DNA from: Aneurinibacillus uraniidurans
GTDB taxonomy: Bacteria > Bacillota > Bacilli > Aneurinibacillales > Aneurinibacillaceae
Direction: 5' to 3'
NCBI RefSeq assembly: GCF_028471905.1
Contig: NZ_CP116902.1
Location: forward strand, 1,834,501 to 1,898,500
Length of the DNA: 64,000 bases
A program made the position numbers and the translations under genes. The notes under the pieces are model-generated. The model was not told where the DNA came from. It searched no databases and saw only the letters and a list, made by a program, of their open reading frames with translations. The stretch's first letter is position 1, and every line of letters starts with the position of its first letter. Positions 9,426-18,356 of this stretch are shown here, one piece after another.

Positions 9426-10581
9426 AAAACGTTGGGCTTTTCTTTTTGTATGGGTACTCGTGATTACAGGGTGCTGGGATCGGACTGAAATTGAAGACAT
9501 CGGAATTGTAACCGGAATTGCCATTGACCAGCCGGAGAAAAAGGATAAACAGGGGAAGGACAGTAAAAAATTTGATCTTACCCATAACATTGTCATTCCG
9601 CAGGCGTCCGCAGGAAAATCCGCCGGTTCGAAAAAGGCGTATGCAAACGTTACAACGAAAACAGAAAGTGTATTCGAGGGCATCAGGCACGTATCTACCA
9701 TTACAGGGAATTCTCCATCGTATGAATACTTGAAGGTGCTGGCAATTAGTGAGGAAATAGCTCGTACCTATAACTTGCAGGAACTGTTGAATTTCTTTTT
9801 GCGCAATACAGAAGCGCGCCGGACGGTTAAGGTAGTCATTGTACAAGGAAAAGCAAAAAATGTATTAAACAAGCGCCCCATTATTGAAAATAATCCTGCC
9901 GTGAATTTATCCGATATTGTGGAAAATAGTAAAAAAGTGATACAGATTACACCTGAAGTAACTCTGGGAGACGTTTCTAAGCAATTAACAAGCAAGAGAA
10001 ACCTGGTCATTCCAAGAGTAATGGTCGTAAAAGACAAAGCACAAATGAGCGGCGCTGCTGTTATAAAGGGAAAAAATGCCAAAATGATCGGGACATTGAC
10101 CCCGGAAGAGGTAGGGGGATTAAATTTGTTGCGAGGAGAAGTGAAAAATGGAGTCGTTAAGGGCAAAATGGCAAAGGGGAAGTTCATTGTATTTGAAGTC
10201 GATCGTATTCAACATCAAATAAAATCAGAAGTAAAGAAAGAAAAGGTTGGCTTTACGTTACAGATTAACGTAAAGGGAAAGCTGCGTGAAGATAATGTGA
10301 TGGCAGAGGATGACTTTGACGAAAAGTTTTTGCACGAGGCAGAACGAGTCATACAGAATCAACTAGAAAAGCTGACGCAACGAACATTACGTAAAACTCA
10401 GAAGGAATTAAAAGTGGATGTAATCGGATGTGGAAAAAAGCTTGGGATCCAGGACCATCAAGTATGGAAAGAATATGAGCAAAACTGGGACGAAGCATTC
10501 AGCCGTATGCCTGTAAAAGTCAACATTCAAGTAACCATTACCGAATTCGGCACAAAAGGCAGAGAACGAATCAAAAAGTAA
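9409..10581 (+). CDS. spore germination receptor lipoprotein subunit C (GerC family)
   Basis: 390 aa. A basic N-terminus and hydrophobic stretch lead to the lipobox VITGC (lipidated Cys22), then the hallmark WDRTEIEDIGIV. GerC lipoproteins sit on the outer face of the spore inner membrane and complete the receptor. The C-terminal domain (AERVIQNQLEKLTQRTLRKT) matches family. Overlaps the 3' end of gerB by 17 bp. The germinant cannot be deduced from sequence. Confidence 0.93.
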   Translation: MRHRHEKRWAFLFVWVLVITGCWDRTEIEDIGIVTGIAIDQPEKKDKQGKDSKKFDLTHNIVIPQASAGKSAGSKKAYANVTTKTESVFEGIRHVSTITGNSPSYEYLKVLAISEEIARTYNLQELLNFFLRNTEARRTVKVVIVQGKAKNVLNKRPIIENNPAVNLSDIVENSKKVIQITPEVTLGDVSKQLTSKRNLVIPRVMVVKDKAQMSGAAVIKGKNAKMIGTLTPEEVGGLNLLRGEVKNGVVKGKMAKGKFIVFEVDRIQHQIKSEVKKEKVGFTLQINVKGKLREDNVMAEDDFDEKFLHEAERVIQNQLEKLTQRTLRKTQKELKVDVIGCGKKLGIQDHQVWKEYEQNWDEAFSRMPVKVNIQVTITEFGTKGRERIKK

Positions 10582-10685
10582 ACGGAAAATATATTTCACG
10601 TATTATCAGAAAAATGGTATAACTATAAATGAAAAACAATTCGTACATTTGATGTTGAAATCGAATAGCAGAGGAGAATGGTAGC

Positions 10686-11753
10686 ATGAGTAGTCAGTTT
10701 ACGGTTGAAAAAACACAACATCCAAAAACAAAGCCTGACCAGCAACATTTAGGCTTCGGAAAATATTTTACCGATCATATGTTTTTGCTGAACTATACAG
10801 CAGGTAAGGGCTGGCATGATGCTCGCATTGTTCCCTATGCGCCGCTATGTCTTGATCCGGCTGCCATGGTATTTCATTATGGACAGGCTGTATTCGAAGG
10901 TCTTAAAGCATATAAAACAGAAGACGGTCGGGTGCTGTTATTTAGACCGGATCAAAATCTGGAGCGTTTAAATATCTCGAATGAGCGGTTGAGCATTCCG
11001 CAAATCGATGAAGCGCTTGTACTCGAAGGAATTAAGGAGTTAGTCCGAACAGACGCGGATTGGATTCCAACAGCGGAAGGCACATCTCTTTACATCCGTC
11101 CATTTATTATTGCAACGGATGCTGCATTAGGTGTACATCCTTCCCCGCAGTATTTGCTGGCTGTAATTTTATCTCCAGTTGGAGCGTACTATCCGGAAGG
11201 GCTTAAGCCGGTCAAAATTAACGTCGAAAGTGAATATGTTCGTGCGGTACGTGGGGGAACAGGTGTGGCTAAAACAGCTGGAAACTATGCGGCAAGTCTG
11301 CGTGCGCAGGAAGAAGCAGAAAAACAGGGCTATGCGCAAGTATTATGGCTCGATGGTGTCGAGAAAAAGTATGTCGAAGAAGTCGGCAGTATGAACGTAT
11401 TCTTCAAAATCAATGGGGAAGTTGTAACACCTGCGTTGAACGGAAGTATTTTGAGCGGGGTTACAAGACGATCTATTATCCAGATTTTACAGGACAAAAA
11501 CATTCCAATCGTGGAACGAAGAGTTTCGATCGAAGAACTGTATGAGGCATCTATGAATGGAACCCTGGAAGAAGCATTCGGAACGGGGACGGCAGCGGTT
11601 ATTTCGCCAGTCGGAGAATTAAACTGGGAAGATAAAAAGATCATCATTAACAAAGGTGAGATTGGTCCGGTGTCCCAGGAATTGTATGATACATTAACAG
11701 GGATTCAGAACGGAAAAGTAAAGGATACATTCGGCTGGACATTTGAAGTATAA
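10686..11753 (+). CDS. ilvE: branched-chain amino acid aminotransferase
   Basis: 355 aa, class IV PLP aminotransferase of the longer (type II) BCAT group. Visible blocks: [16 protein letters not shown] near residue 61, SLYIRPF, and [16 protein letters not shown] with the PLP-binding Lys196; EVGSMNVFF follows. It transfers the amino group of Leu, Ile and Val to 2-oxoglutarate, cytoplasmic. GAGGAG precedes the ATG. It is a single gene with its own terminator; no T-box or other leader is apparent in the 100 bp upstream. Confidence 0.95.
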   Translation: MSSQFTVEKTQHPKTKPDQQHLGFGKYFTDHMFLLNYTAGKGWHDARIVPYAPLCLDPAAMVFHYGQAVFEGLKAYKTEDGRVLLFRPDQNLERLNISNERLSIPQIDEALVLEGIKELVRTDADWIPTAEGTSLYIRPFIIATDAALGVHPSPQYLLAVILSPVGAYYPEGLKPVKINVESEYVRAVRGGTGVAKTAGNYAASLRAQEEAEKQGYAQVLWLDGVEKKYVEEVGSMNVFFKINGEVVTPALNGSILSGVTRRSIIQILQDKNIPIVERRVSIEELYEASMNGTLEEAFGTGTAAVISPVGELNWEDKKIIINKGEIGPVSQELYDTLTGIQNGKVKDTFGWTFEV

Positions 11754-11778
11754 AAAGTAAATAGGTTTGATTGTGACA

Positions 11779-11826
11779 GGAGTGTATGAGGCGTCAGAGA
11801 GACGACTTCATGCACTCTTTTCTTTT
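11779..11826 (+). terminator. intrinsic terminator after ilvE
   Basis: GAGTGTATGAGGCGTC from 11780 pairs, with one bulge and a wobble, with GACGACTTCATGCACTC ending at 11817; a T-rich run follows. Confidence 0.75.
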
Positions 11827-12018
11827 TGGTGAACTTCAACACATGTTTCGGAACTAGCCGGATTTTCTCGAAAACTGGAAGGGCAGGTTCAAAATTTTAC
11901 GGTGTAACGAAACTCTGCCATAAGACGAACGTAAAATTAATCATCCCGTCTGAAATGCCTGTGGTATAATCAGGTGGGAAAACCAATCTATATTTGACAT
12001 GGGGAGGAGTGGATAGAA

Positions 12019-12885
12019 GTGCGAAAGTTGGCTTTAACAGTGCTTTTCTTTCTTCTATCAACCGCAACCGCCTTTGCGGATGCCGCACCAGGCGACACAA
12101 TTGTAACATACGGACAGAACTTGTCGTCAGCGCAAAAACAACAGATCAAAGGACGCTTCAATCCACCGAAGGAAGCGCAAGAAATTACCGTTACGAATGC
12201 TGAAGAGCATAAATATCTCGATGGACTATTGCCGAAGAACGTAATTGGCACCCGGGCCATTTCGTCTACGATGATTCAACTGGCAGAACCGGGTCAGGGG
12301 ATTAAAGTTGAGACGAATAACATTACGGGCATCAGCAAAGCGATGTATGAGAATGCACTGGCAACAGCGGGTGTGAAAGATGCCAATGTAAAAGTCGATG
12401 CACCGTTCCCGGTATCAGGTACAGCAGGCTTAACCGGCGTCATGAAGGCGTATGAACAAGTAACGGGTACAAAAATCGACGAAAATCAGAAAAAAGTTGC
12501 CAGTGAAGAAATGGTAACGACATCGAAAATTGCCGAGCAGATTGGTGATAAGGAAAAAGCAGCCGAGCTTCTGACGCGTCTGAAAGCAGAGTTAGCCAAA
12601 CAGACCGGCAAAATGAGCGACGATCAGCTGCGCCAGATGATCAACAATGTGGCACAGCAGATGGGGCTTACACTAAGTGATCAGGAAATTGATTCGCTTG
12701 TGAGTATTTTGCGCAAAATCCAGAATTTAAACATCGACTGGAGCAAGACGCTTGACCAGATCTCAAGCTATAAAGGACAAGTGCAGGATTTTCTGAATAG
12801 CAATCCGGAAGCGAAGTCGTTTGTTCAGGAGATTTTGCAGTTCCTTAAGCACTTAATTGATAAGATGCTGAGCTGGTTTGCATAA
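12019..12885 (+). CDS. secreted DUF1002 protein (YpuA-like)
   Basis: 288 aa starting at GTG 12019 with GGGGAGGAG at 12001-12009. The signal peptide is clear: short basic start, hydrophobic LALTVLFFLLSTATA and an AFADAA cleavage region. The mature part (GDTIVTYGQNLSSAQKQQI, GISKAMYENALATAGV, ITGISK) matches the DUF1002 family, which includes Bacillus YpuA. Biochemical role is not established; extracytoplasmic. A TATAAT at 11965-11970 could be its -10, but the -35 is weak. No operon partner. Confidence 0.82.
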   Translation: MRKLALTVLFFLLSTATAFADAAPGDTIVTYGQNLSSAQKQQIKGRFNPPKEAQEITVTNAEEHKYLDGLLPKNVIGTRAISSTMIQLAEPGQGIKVETNNITGISKAMYENALATAGVKDANVKVDAPFPVSGTAGLTGVMKAYEQVTGTKIDENQKKVASEEMVTTSKIAEQIGDKEKAAELLTRLKAELAKQTGKMSDDQLRQMINNVAQQMGLTLSDQEIDSLVSILRKIQNLNIDWSKTLDQISSYKGQVQDFLNSNPEAKSFVQEILQFLKHLIDKMLSWFA

Positions 12886-12892
12886 TTACAGG

Positions 12893-12921
12893 TTGACAGG
12901 GGAGAAATATCCAAGTAAGAT
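12893..12921 (+). promoter_or_regulatory. SigA-type promoter of the S-box/hom transcript
   Basis: A perfect TTGACA at 12893-12898, a 17-bp spacer and TAAGAT at 12916-12921. Transcription would start about 30 nt before the riboswitch P1 stem. Confidence 0.75.
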
Positions 12922-12958
12922 ATGTGATAATTAAATGAATAGTACAAAAGAACAACAA

Positions 12959-13120
12959 CTCTTATCGAGAGAGACGGAGGGACATGGCCCGATGAAGTCT
13001 CAGCAACCACAGGTTTTCCTGTACGGTGCTAATTCCATCAAAGCTTTGTACATAAGCTTTGGAAGATGAGAGGAGGATATTCGGATACCCGACCCTCTTC
13101 TTAGGAAGAGGGTCTTTTTT
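12959..13120 (+). ncRNA. SAM-I (S-box) riboswitch with terminator
   Basis: P1 stem CTCTTATC (12959-12966)/GATGAGAG (13065-13072) closes an aptamer containing the S-box core: GGAGGGACATGGCCCGATGA, then AGCAACC, and GGTGCTAATTCC. A terminator stem GACCCTCTTC (13091-13100)/GAAGAGGGTC (13105-13114) with a T6 tail follows 18 nt later, and the P1 3' strand/linker (GAGAGGAGG) could form the competing antiterminator. High SAM should therefore switch off the hom gene 22 bp downstream. Confidence 0.95.
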
Positions 13121-13141
13121 ATAGAAACTGGAGGGGGAAAT

Positions 13142-14425
13142 ATGAAAAACATACGCATTGCTTTACTTGGACTTGGAACAGTAGGATCGGGAGTGGTGAC
13201 GATTTTACAAACGCACGCCGAGCGGCTTCGCAAGCAGACCGGTGTAGCATTTGAGATAGCAAGCATTTTGGTGCGTGATACTGCGCGCCCGCGTAAGGTG
13301 GAAGTGGAACGCAGTTTGCTTACAGATAATATCGCTCGCGTTTGGGCGAGTGAGCCGGATGTTGTCGTTGATGCGATGGGGGGCCTTGTGCCAACGCTTA
13401 GTTACATGGAAGAGGCAATTGCACGTGGCTGTCATGTCATATCTGCAAATAAAGAACTGCTGGCGATACACGGGGCCTGGCTGCATACGCTGGCACAAGA
13501 GCAAGGGGTCGGCTTGTTATACGAAGCAAGTGTAGGTGGAGGGATTCCGATTCTGAATACATTAGCCCAGCTATTGAATGTAAATCGGATTACGCGTGTG
13601 GCGGGTATTTTGAACGGTACGACGAATTATATTCTGACGCGTATGGAAGAAGAAGGATTGCCATATGAAGCGGTGCTTGCTGAGGCACAGGAGCTTGGTT
13701 TTGCAGAAGCGGACCCGACCGCCGATGTAGAAGGATATGATGCATTTCATAAAATCCGGATTGTAGCTCGTCTCTGTTTTGGTGAAGAGATAGACGAGAA
13801 AGCAAGTTTGCGGGATGGGATCACTAGTGTTACAGCGGAAGAGATTGAGTTATTTGGTCATCTGGGCTTACGGGTAAAGCTGCTCGCCACAGCCGAGCGG
13901 GTCGGTGCGAGCTTGCGTGTACAGGTAGCACCAACGCTTGTGCCGCATTCGCATGCATTAGCGCAAGTGAAAAATGAATACAACGGTGTGTTTGTTACAG
14001 GGGATGTGGTAGGAGATTTATTCTTTACAGGTAAAGGAGCAGGCATGCTGCCGACAGGAAGTGCGATTGTGGAAGATATTGTACATGCGGTGCGCGGTAC
14101 GACATTTATTCCAGAAACAGCGGCTGTTGCGCTTGCAGCGGAAGAAATCGTAGAAAAAACAGGGGTGGAAGCAGCCTTTTTTACTTTGAAGCCGAAAGAT
14201 GAGCGGGGGGAATTTAGCCTGCTGTCGTTTTTGTCGGGTGAGGCCGGTGTGCTGCATCGGGTAGAGACGGTGAAACGAAATGGACAGACACATGTAGCAG
14301 CGCTTCTTAGCTCGCATGATCGAGCTGTAATTAACGCATTTGCATACCACATAGGGGCAGTCGTTCGCTTTCGGGAACTGCTAGCAGAGCCAGAAGTCGT
14401 GCTGAGTCCAGTGACCATTAATTAG
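13142..14425 (+). CDS. hom: homoserine dehydrogenase
   Basis: 427 aa. N-terminal Rossmann NAD(P)-binding motif GLGTVGSGVV, central catalytic region with SANKELL, YEASVGGGIPI, GILNGTTNYIL and EADPTADVEGYDAFHK, and a C-terminal ACT domain (about residues 345-420) for feedback by amino acids. It reduces aspartate semialdehyde to homoserine, the branch to methionine, threonine and isoleucine. GGAGGGGG precedes the ATG. It is directly under an S-box riboswitch, so this copy is expected to respond to SAM. thrC/thrB do not follow, unusual for Bacillus-type hom operons. Confidence 0.95.
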   Translation: MKNIRIALLGLGTVGSGVVTILQTHAERLRKQTGVAFEIASILVRDTARPRKVEVERSLLTDNIARVWASEPDVVVDAMGGLVPTLSYMEEAIARGCHVISANKELLAIHGAWLHTLAQEQGVGLLYEASVGGGIPILNTLAQLLNVNRITRVAGILNGTTNYILTRMEEEGLPYEAVLAEAQELGFAEADPTADVEGYDAFHKIRIVARLCFGEEIDEKASLRDGITSVTAEEIELFGHLGLRVKLLATAERVGASLRVQVAPTLVPHSHALAQVKNEYNGVFVTGDVVGDLFFTGKGAGMLPTGSAIVEDIVHAVRGTTFIPETAAVALAAEEIVEKTGVEAAFFTLKPKDERGEFSLLSFLSGEAGVLHRVETVKRNGQTHVAALLSSHDRAVINAFAYHIGAVVRFRELLAEPEVVLSPVTIN

Positions 14426-14620
14426 AAGCAAATTGGACAAGAAAAATGTAATTTTTCATCATATAATGGATGGAGGTAGGAATCAACAGCGTTTTAATGA
14501 GATTAAATAAGGTTCTCTCTCAAATCCTCCTTTTTTCTATATCATAGACGATTGGAGAATAGATCTAACATTTCGTTATAATAATAAAAAGGCAGGAAAA
14601 AACGAATGGGAGAGATTTGT

Positions 14621-15211
14621 ATGGCTCAACGTGTAGCCACTGAATACAAGAAGCTTGTTCTCGAACTGAGTGCACTGCAATTACAATTGTTTATCGAAAT
14701 GTTTGACCGCGCGGAGTTCAGTACGCAAGTTCGCGTCTTCGATAATGGAGAAACGGAAGTTGTGCTACTGGATAAAGGGATGGAGCTTCCGCTGTCGTTT
14801 AAGCGGATGGGGCATGATACGTATACATGCGAAGGTCAGTGTAAAATTTACGATGCGAAGCTGGCCAATCAGATGCGAATGGCAGTACGCAAGTTTAAAG
14901 GATGCGGGATTGTTCACCGGCTGTATCCGACATATACGATGGTATATGAATATGCGGGCGGCCATGTGATGAAAATTGTGGAACAAAAGGATGGACAGGA
15001 AAGGCTTGTTTTTGAATATAAAGATACGCTTGGTGACATGCAGCGTTTATTTGAAGCGTGCGGCGTAGAGGATGCGATTGACTGGACTAAGCTGCACATT
15101 GACCAGTTGCTAGATTTGCGTAATCAGCGTATTACGCAGGGGCTTTCAACAAAAGGTGTTGACCGCCAGCTGGCAGAGCTGTCCAAACAGTTGTTTATGA
15201 TGGAAGCATAG
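14621..15211 (+). CDS. hypothetical cytoplasmic protein
   Basis: About 196 aa from ATG 14621 (GGGAGAG at 14608-14614, 6 nt away); an ATG at 14606 is also in frame. No signal peptide or membrane segment. The first half is beta-rich (FDNGETEVVLLDKGMELPLSF; TYTCEGQCKIYDA), the second has amphipathic helices and ends LSKQLFMMEA. I do not recognise a family. It lies between hom and speH with its own weak TATAAT at 14577-14582; no terminator hairpin with a clear T-run is seen on either side. Confidence 0.7.
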   Translation: MAQRVATEYKKLVLELSALQLQLFIEMFDRAEFSTQVRVFDNGETEVVLLDKGMELPLSFKRMGHDTYTCEGQCKIYDAKLANQMRMAVRKFKGCGIVHRLYPTYTMVYEYAGGHVMKIVEQKDGQERLVFEYKDTLGDMQRLFEACGVEDAIDWTKLHIDQLLDLRNQRITQGLSTKGVDRQLAELSKQLFMMEA

Positions 15212-15233
15212 GCGGTTTTTTCCGAGAAAATAG

Positions 15234-15262
15234 TTGCAAAATAGAGGGAATCGTGGTATCTT
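15234..15262 (+). promoter_or_regulatory. candidate SigA promoter of the speH leader
   Basis: TTGCAA (15234-15239), 17-bp spacer, TATCTT (15257-15262). It would give a leader of about 120 nt before the speH start, containing both alternative hairpins. Confidence 0.5.
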
Positions 15263-15280
15263 CATCTTTGTGATTACATT

Positions 15281-15378
15281 AGGAACCAGGATTCACTCAA
15301 GGAAGTTTCTCCTCGATATATAGTGAATGACGTAGGTCCTAGCGAGAATGTATACAAATATATTTGCTAGGAGGGGGG
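15281..15378 (+). promoter_or_regulatory. speH leader with two mutually exclusive folds; one hides the ribosome site
   Basis: Fold 1: AGGAACC (15281-15287) pairs with GGTCCT (15335-15340; one bulged A), enclosing ATTCACT (15291-15297)/AGTGAAT (15322-15328). Fold 2: TCCTAGC (15337-15343) pairs with GCTAGGA (15366-15372), extended inside by AATGTAT/ATATATT around an ACAA loop. The 3' arm of fold 2 covers the start of AGGAGGGGGG (15369-15378), the speH ribosome site. The segment TCCT (15337-15340) is shared by both folds, so they compete. It is not an S-box. Ligand, if any, unknown. Confidence 0.6.
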
Positions 15379-15386
15379 ACCGGAAG

Positions 15387-15788
15387 ATGGAATATTCTAC
15401 TTTCGGAAGACATGTAGCGATTGATACTTGGGGTGTCGATTTTGAGAAATTAAACAGTGCTGAATTTCTGCAGCGTCATATGGTAGAGGCGGCAGAAGCA
15501 TGCGGTGCAACAGTGCTGTCCGTTCAGGCTCAGCAGTTTGAACCGCAGGGAGCAACTGTACTGGTTATGTTATCAGAGAGTCACATCTCGATTCATACAT
15601 ACCCGGAGAAAGGGTTTGCTGCACTTGACTGCTATACATGTGGTGAGACAGTTGATCCGGAACTTGCAATTGAGTACATGGTGAACATTCTCCAGCCGGA
15701 GAAGATGTATGCTCGTAAGCTCATTCGCGGTATGGGTGAGATGGACGTTGTACAATCTGACGTGATGAAAGTAAAACAAAACGCGTAA
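15387..15788 (+). CDS. speH: S-adenosylmethionine decarboxylase proenzyme
   Basis: 133 aa, the short bacterial class 1B AdoMetDC. It self-cleaves at a Glu-Ser bond to form a pyruvoyl group; the site is visible as SES-HISIHTYPE (Ser65), followed by the catalytic LDCYTCG (Cys near residue 81). It makes decarboxylated SAM for spermidine synthesis. Start at 15387 with AGGAGGGGGG 8 nt upstream; an in-frame ATG at 15348 lies in the leader hairpin loop and is unlikely. No speE follows, so the aminopropyltransferase must be elsewhere. Confidence 0.95.
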   Translation: MEYSTFGRHVAIDTWGVDFEKLNSAEFLQRHMVEAAEACGATVLSVQAQQFEPQGATVLVMLSESHISIHTYPEKGFAALDCYTCGETVDPELAIEYMVNILQPEKMYARKLIRGMGEMDVVQSDVMKVKQNA

Positions 15789-15813
15789 CTGCGCATAGAA
15801 ACAAAGTAGGATC

Positions 15814-15846
15814 ATCCACCCTTTTACAAATAAAGGGTGGATTTTT
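15814..15846 (+). terminator. intrinsic terminator after speH
   Basis: Perfect 11-bp stem ATCCACCCTTT (15814-15824)/AAAGGGTGGAT (15832-15842) followed by Ts. Confidence 0.88.
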
Positions 15847-15959
15847 CATTTATTTTTAACGGAATAACCCTTGCTCAACGACTGATACACATATATGATG
15901 AGATGGAGATATTACATTAGCTTCATATAAATGGAAAGACACATGCTTGGAGGGTTAGG

Positions 15960-17246
15960 ATGAGTATCCAGATGGAAACAAAATGTAAGGTACCAGAGGA
16001 TGTATTGGGCTACATTCACGATGGGGATGATGTGATTGTACCGCTTGCCAATGGTGAACCAGTTGTTCTGCTTGACACATTAGAGAAATACGCAGACCGT
16101 TTTCAAGGCGTTCGTATTCACCAAATGCATGCGTTAAAAGAGCGAGACTATATTTATGGTAAGTATCGCCCGCATTTGAGTCATGTCGCTTATTTTTTGA
16201 GCGGAGCATCGCGCAAGGCGTTTTTAGCAGGTGGATGTGATCTCGTACCGAACCATTTCCACGAAGTACCGCGTTTGCTGCGTGAGACGACGAAAACATC
16301 GATCGTGCTCGCTGCCGCTTCTCCGATGGATGAACACGGTTATTTCTCACTTGGTACAGGTGCTGATTATGCTGCTTCTTTCATCGGAAAGGTGCCATTT
16401 TTTCTCGAAGTAAATCCAAACATGCCGCGGACATTTGGGGAGAATCAAGTACATATTAGCCAGATTCTTGGTTATATCGAGGTTGACTATCCGTTAGCGG
16501 AAGCGCGTGAGCCAGAGATTACCGAGACGGACCGCAAGATCGCTTCTTATGTCGCAGAACGTATTCCGAATGGCGCAACGCTGCAAGCTGGAATTGGCGC
16601 GATGCCGAATGCGATTATTAATTTCCTTGGCGATCATAAAGACATGGGCATTCATACTGAACTTCTTACAGACGGTGTTGTCGAGCTTGTACATAAAGGG
16701 GTTGTAACAGGCACGAAGAAAAAAACACGTCCTGGAAAAATTGTCGGTACGTTTGCTCTCGGTTCAAAAAAATTGTATGACTTTATGAATAATAATACAG
16801 CAGTCGAGATGCTGCCGGTTGAATACGTAAATGACCCACGCATCATCGCCCGTGAAGATAATATGATTTCGATTAACGCAACAACAGAAGTTGATTTTCT
16901 CGGTCAATGCGCATCGGAGACGATAGCCGGACGCTATTACAGTTCGAGCGGTGGGCAAGCAGATTTCGCTCGCGGGGCACTGTTCGCAAAAAATGGTCAA
17001 GGTTTCATTTGCTTACATTCGACCACAAAGAACGGTGCAATCTCCCGCATTCGCCCGCAATTGACGATCGGATCGGCTGTTACAACATCGAAGAACGATG
17101 TCGATCACATCGTAACAGAGTATGGGGTAGCGAGTCTGCGCGGCAAAAGCATTGCGGAGCGAACGAAAGCATTGCTGGCGATTTCGCATCCGAAATTCCG
17201 GGAACAGTTGGAGTTCGAAGCGAAGAAATTCGGCTTGCTTTACTAG
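15960..17246 (+). CDS. acetyl-CoA hydrolase/transferase family CoA-transferase
   Basis: 428 aa, family I CoA-transferase of the 4-hydroxybutyrate/succinate CoA-transferase type. Blocks: IHDGDDVIVPLANGEP at the N-terminus, ATLQAGIGAMPNAI, LLTDGVVELVHKGVVTG, INATTEVDFLGQCASE containing the likely catalytic Glu of the family's xxEVDxxGQ motif, and TEYGVASLRGKS near the end. It moves CoA between a thioester and a carboxylate; substrate cannot be fixed from sequence. TTGGAGGGT precedes the ATG. Single gene with a strong terminator. Confidence 0.88.
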   Translation: MSIQMETKCKVPEDVLGYIHDGDDVIVPLANGEPVVLLDTLEKYADRFQGVRIHQMHALKERDYIYGKYRPHLSHVAYFLSGASRKAFLAGGCDLVPNHFHEVPRLLRETTKTSIVLAAASPMDEHGYFSLGTGADYAASFIGKVPFFLEVNPNMPRTFGENQVHISQILGYIEVDYPLAEAREPEITETDRKIASYVAERIPNGATLQAGIGAMPNAIINFLGDHKDMGIHTELLTDGVVELVHKGVVTGTKKKTRPGKIVGTFALGSKKLYDFMNNNTAVEMLPVEYVNDPRIIAREDNMISINATTEVDFLGQCASETIAGRYYSSSGGQADFARGALFAKNGQGFICLHSTTKNGAISRIRPQLTIGSAVTTSKNDVDHIVTEYGVASLRGKSIAERTKALLAISHPKFREQLEFEAKKFGLLY

Positions 17247-17252
17247 CGTACA

Positions 17253-17290
17253 AACGCAGCTGCTCCTTAGAGAGCAGCTGCGTTTTTTAT
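17253..17290 (+). terminator. intrinsic terminator after the CoA-transferase
   Basis: Perfect 13-bp stem AACGCAGCTGCTC (17253-17265)/GAGCAGCTGCGTT (17272-17284) with T6. Confidence 0.92.
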
Positions 17291-17310
17291 TTTGTGGATA
17301 TACTAGAAAT

Positions 17311-17338
17311 AAAAAATCGCCCGGCATAGCGCCGGGCG
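17311..17338 (-). terminator. intrinsic terminator of the minus-strand small gene
   Basis: CGCCCGGC (17318-17325)/GCCGGGCG (17331-17338); read on the minus strand it is followed by A then six Ts (17311-17316). It faces the previous terminator, as expected for convergent genes. Confidence 0.88.
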
Positions 17339-17348
17339 GGAGTTTGAA

Positions 17349-17597
17349 TTAGACAGGTGCTGGGGTAGCGATATGAGCCGTGTAGTAGCCATTGTTGAGC
17401 GGGGCGATAATAAGACGAGTCTCATCTGTCGGTAGCATGCGAAGCACGACAGGTAATTCTTCTGCGCCTAGTACAACGTCCGCTTTATCACGAAGACGGT
17501 GTATCAATTCATTGTAATGTGTTGTTTGATTTTCAGGAACGCATTCGCAGTGATAAGTATACATTCCGCATTTGCAAAGATAGTTGTTGGTTTCCAT
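17349..17597 (-). CDS. small Cys-rich hypothetical protein
   Basis: 82 aa. The N-terminus has a Cys cluster, CKCGMYTYHCEC (four Cys within 12 residues), that could bind zinc, followed by an alpha/beta segment (ADVVLGAEELPVVLRML). No signal peptide or membrane helix. Not recognised. A ribosome-site-like AAAGGGGCAA lies just upstream on the minus strand, and it has its own terminator, so a real single-gene unit is likely. Confidence 0.65.
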   Translation of the reverse strand: METNNYLCKCGMYTYHCECVPENQTTHYNELIHRLRDKADVVLGAEELPVVLRMLPTDETRLIIAPLNNGYYTAHIATPAPV

Positions 17598-17753
17598 GAT
17601 AGATTGCCCCTTTCCTATGTGTCATAGTTTGTGGCATCTTCTGGTGTTGGTTTCATTATATCATGTTATACGCCAATATGGGCCATTCACATGAAATTTT
17701 TGTAATTTAAATTCTGTATGTGTATCATTACACCTATCTGAAAGGAGACTTGT

Positions 17754-18290
17754 ATGAAAAAAGCCTTTTTTCTAGATCGGGATGGGGTCATTAATGACAA
17801 TCCGCATCCGATTAATCGTGTGGAACAGTTCCGCTTTTTGCCGGGGGCGCTTGAAGCGATTCGCATGATTCATGAGGCCGGATATGAGGTATTTGTTGTG
17901 ACCAATCAGGGTGGCGTGGGGCTTGGATTTATGAAGCAGGCTGAACTTGATGAAATTCATGTATATATGACAGAACAAATCGAGGCAGCGGGCGGCCGAA
18001 TTCGAGAAGTCCGTGCCTGCACGCATAAGCCAAAGGCAGGCTGTGTATGCCGCAAGCCAGGTCCTGGCATGATGGTCGAGCTGATCAAACGCTACCATAT
18101 TGATCCAGGTGCAAGTTATATGGTGGGGGATTTTTACACAGATATTCAGGCAGGAGAGGCGGCTGGCTTACAAACGGTGTACATTGGCAAAGAGAATCTG
18201 GAAGGGAAGTCACCGCATCCGGACTATGTGTATTCCTCGCTTCATGAAGCATGCATGGCACTTGTCCAGGTCAGTGGTGAACGTCACTAA
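17754..18290 (+). CDS. HAD-IIIA phosphatase, GmhB-like (heptose bisphosphate phosphatase family)
   Basis: 178 aa. HAD motif I FLDRDGVIN at residues 6-14, motif II VVTNQGGVG, motif III CRKPGPGMM and motif IV GDFYTDIQAG. The zinc-binding set of GmhB is present (CTH then CVC), which separates it from other HAD phosphatases. GmhB removes the C7 phosphate of heptose 1,7-bisphosphate; in Gram-positives the sugar may serve surface-layer glycan synthesis. No other heptose genes are nearby. GAAAGGAGA precedes the ATG. Confidence 0.87.
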   Translation: MKKAFFLDRDGVINDNPHPINRVEQFRFLPGALEAIRMIHEAGYEVFVVTNQGGVGLGFMKQAELDEIHVYMTEQIEAAGGRIREVRACTHKPKAGCVCRKPGPGMMVELIKRYHIDPGASYMVGDFYTDIQAGEAAGLQTVYIGKENLEGKSPHPDYVYSSLHEACMALVQVSGERH

Positions 18291-18356
18291 TTGTGTGTGA
18301 ATAAGATAAATAAAGGAAAATAATCATAACAATGAGGAGAAAGGGAGGAACGAAAC

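Noticed and set aside
14425-14606. Possible regulatory leader between hom and the hypothetical gene (GGAGG ... CCTCC with T-run)
   Set aside because: Pairing is short and distant (GGAGG/CCTCC only); promoter-like TATAAT boxes lack matching -35 elements. Not enough to call.
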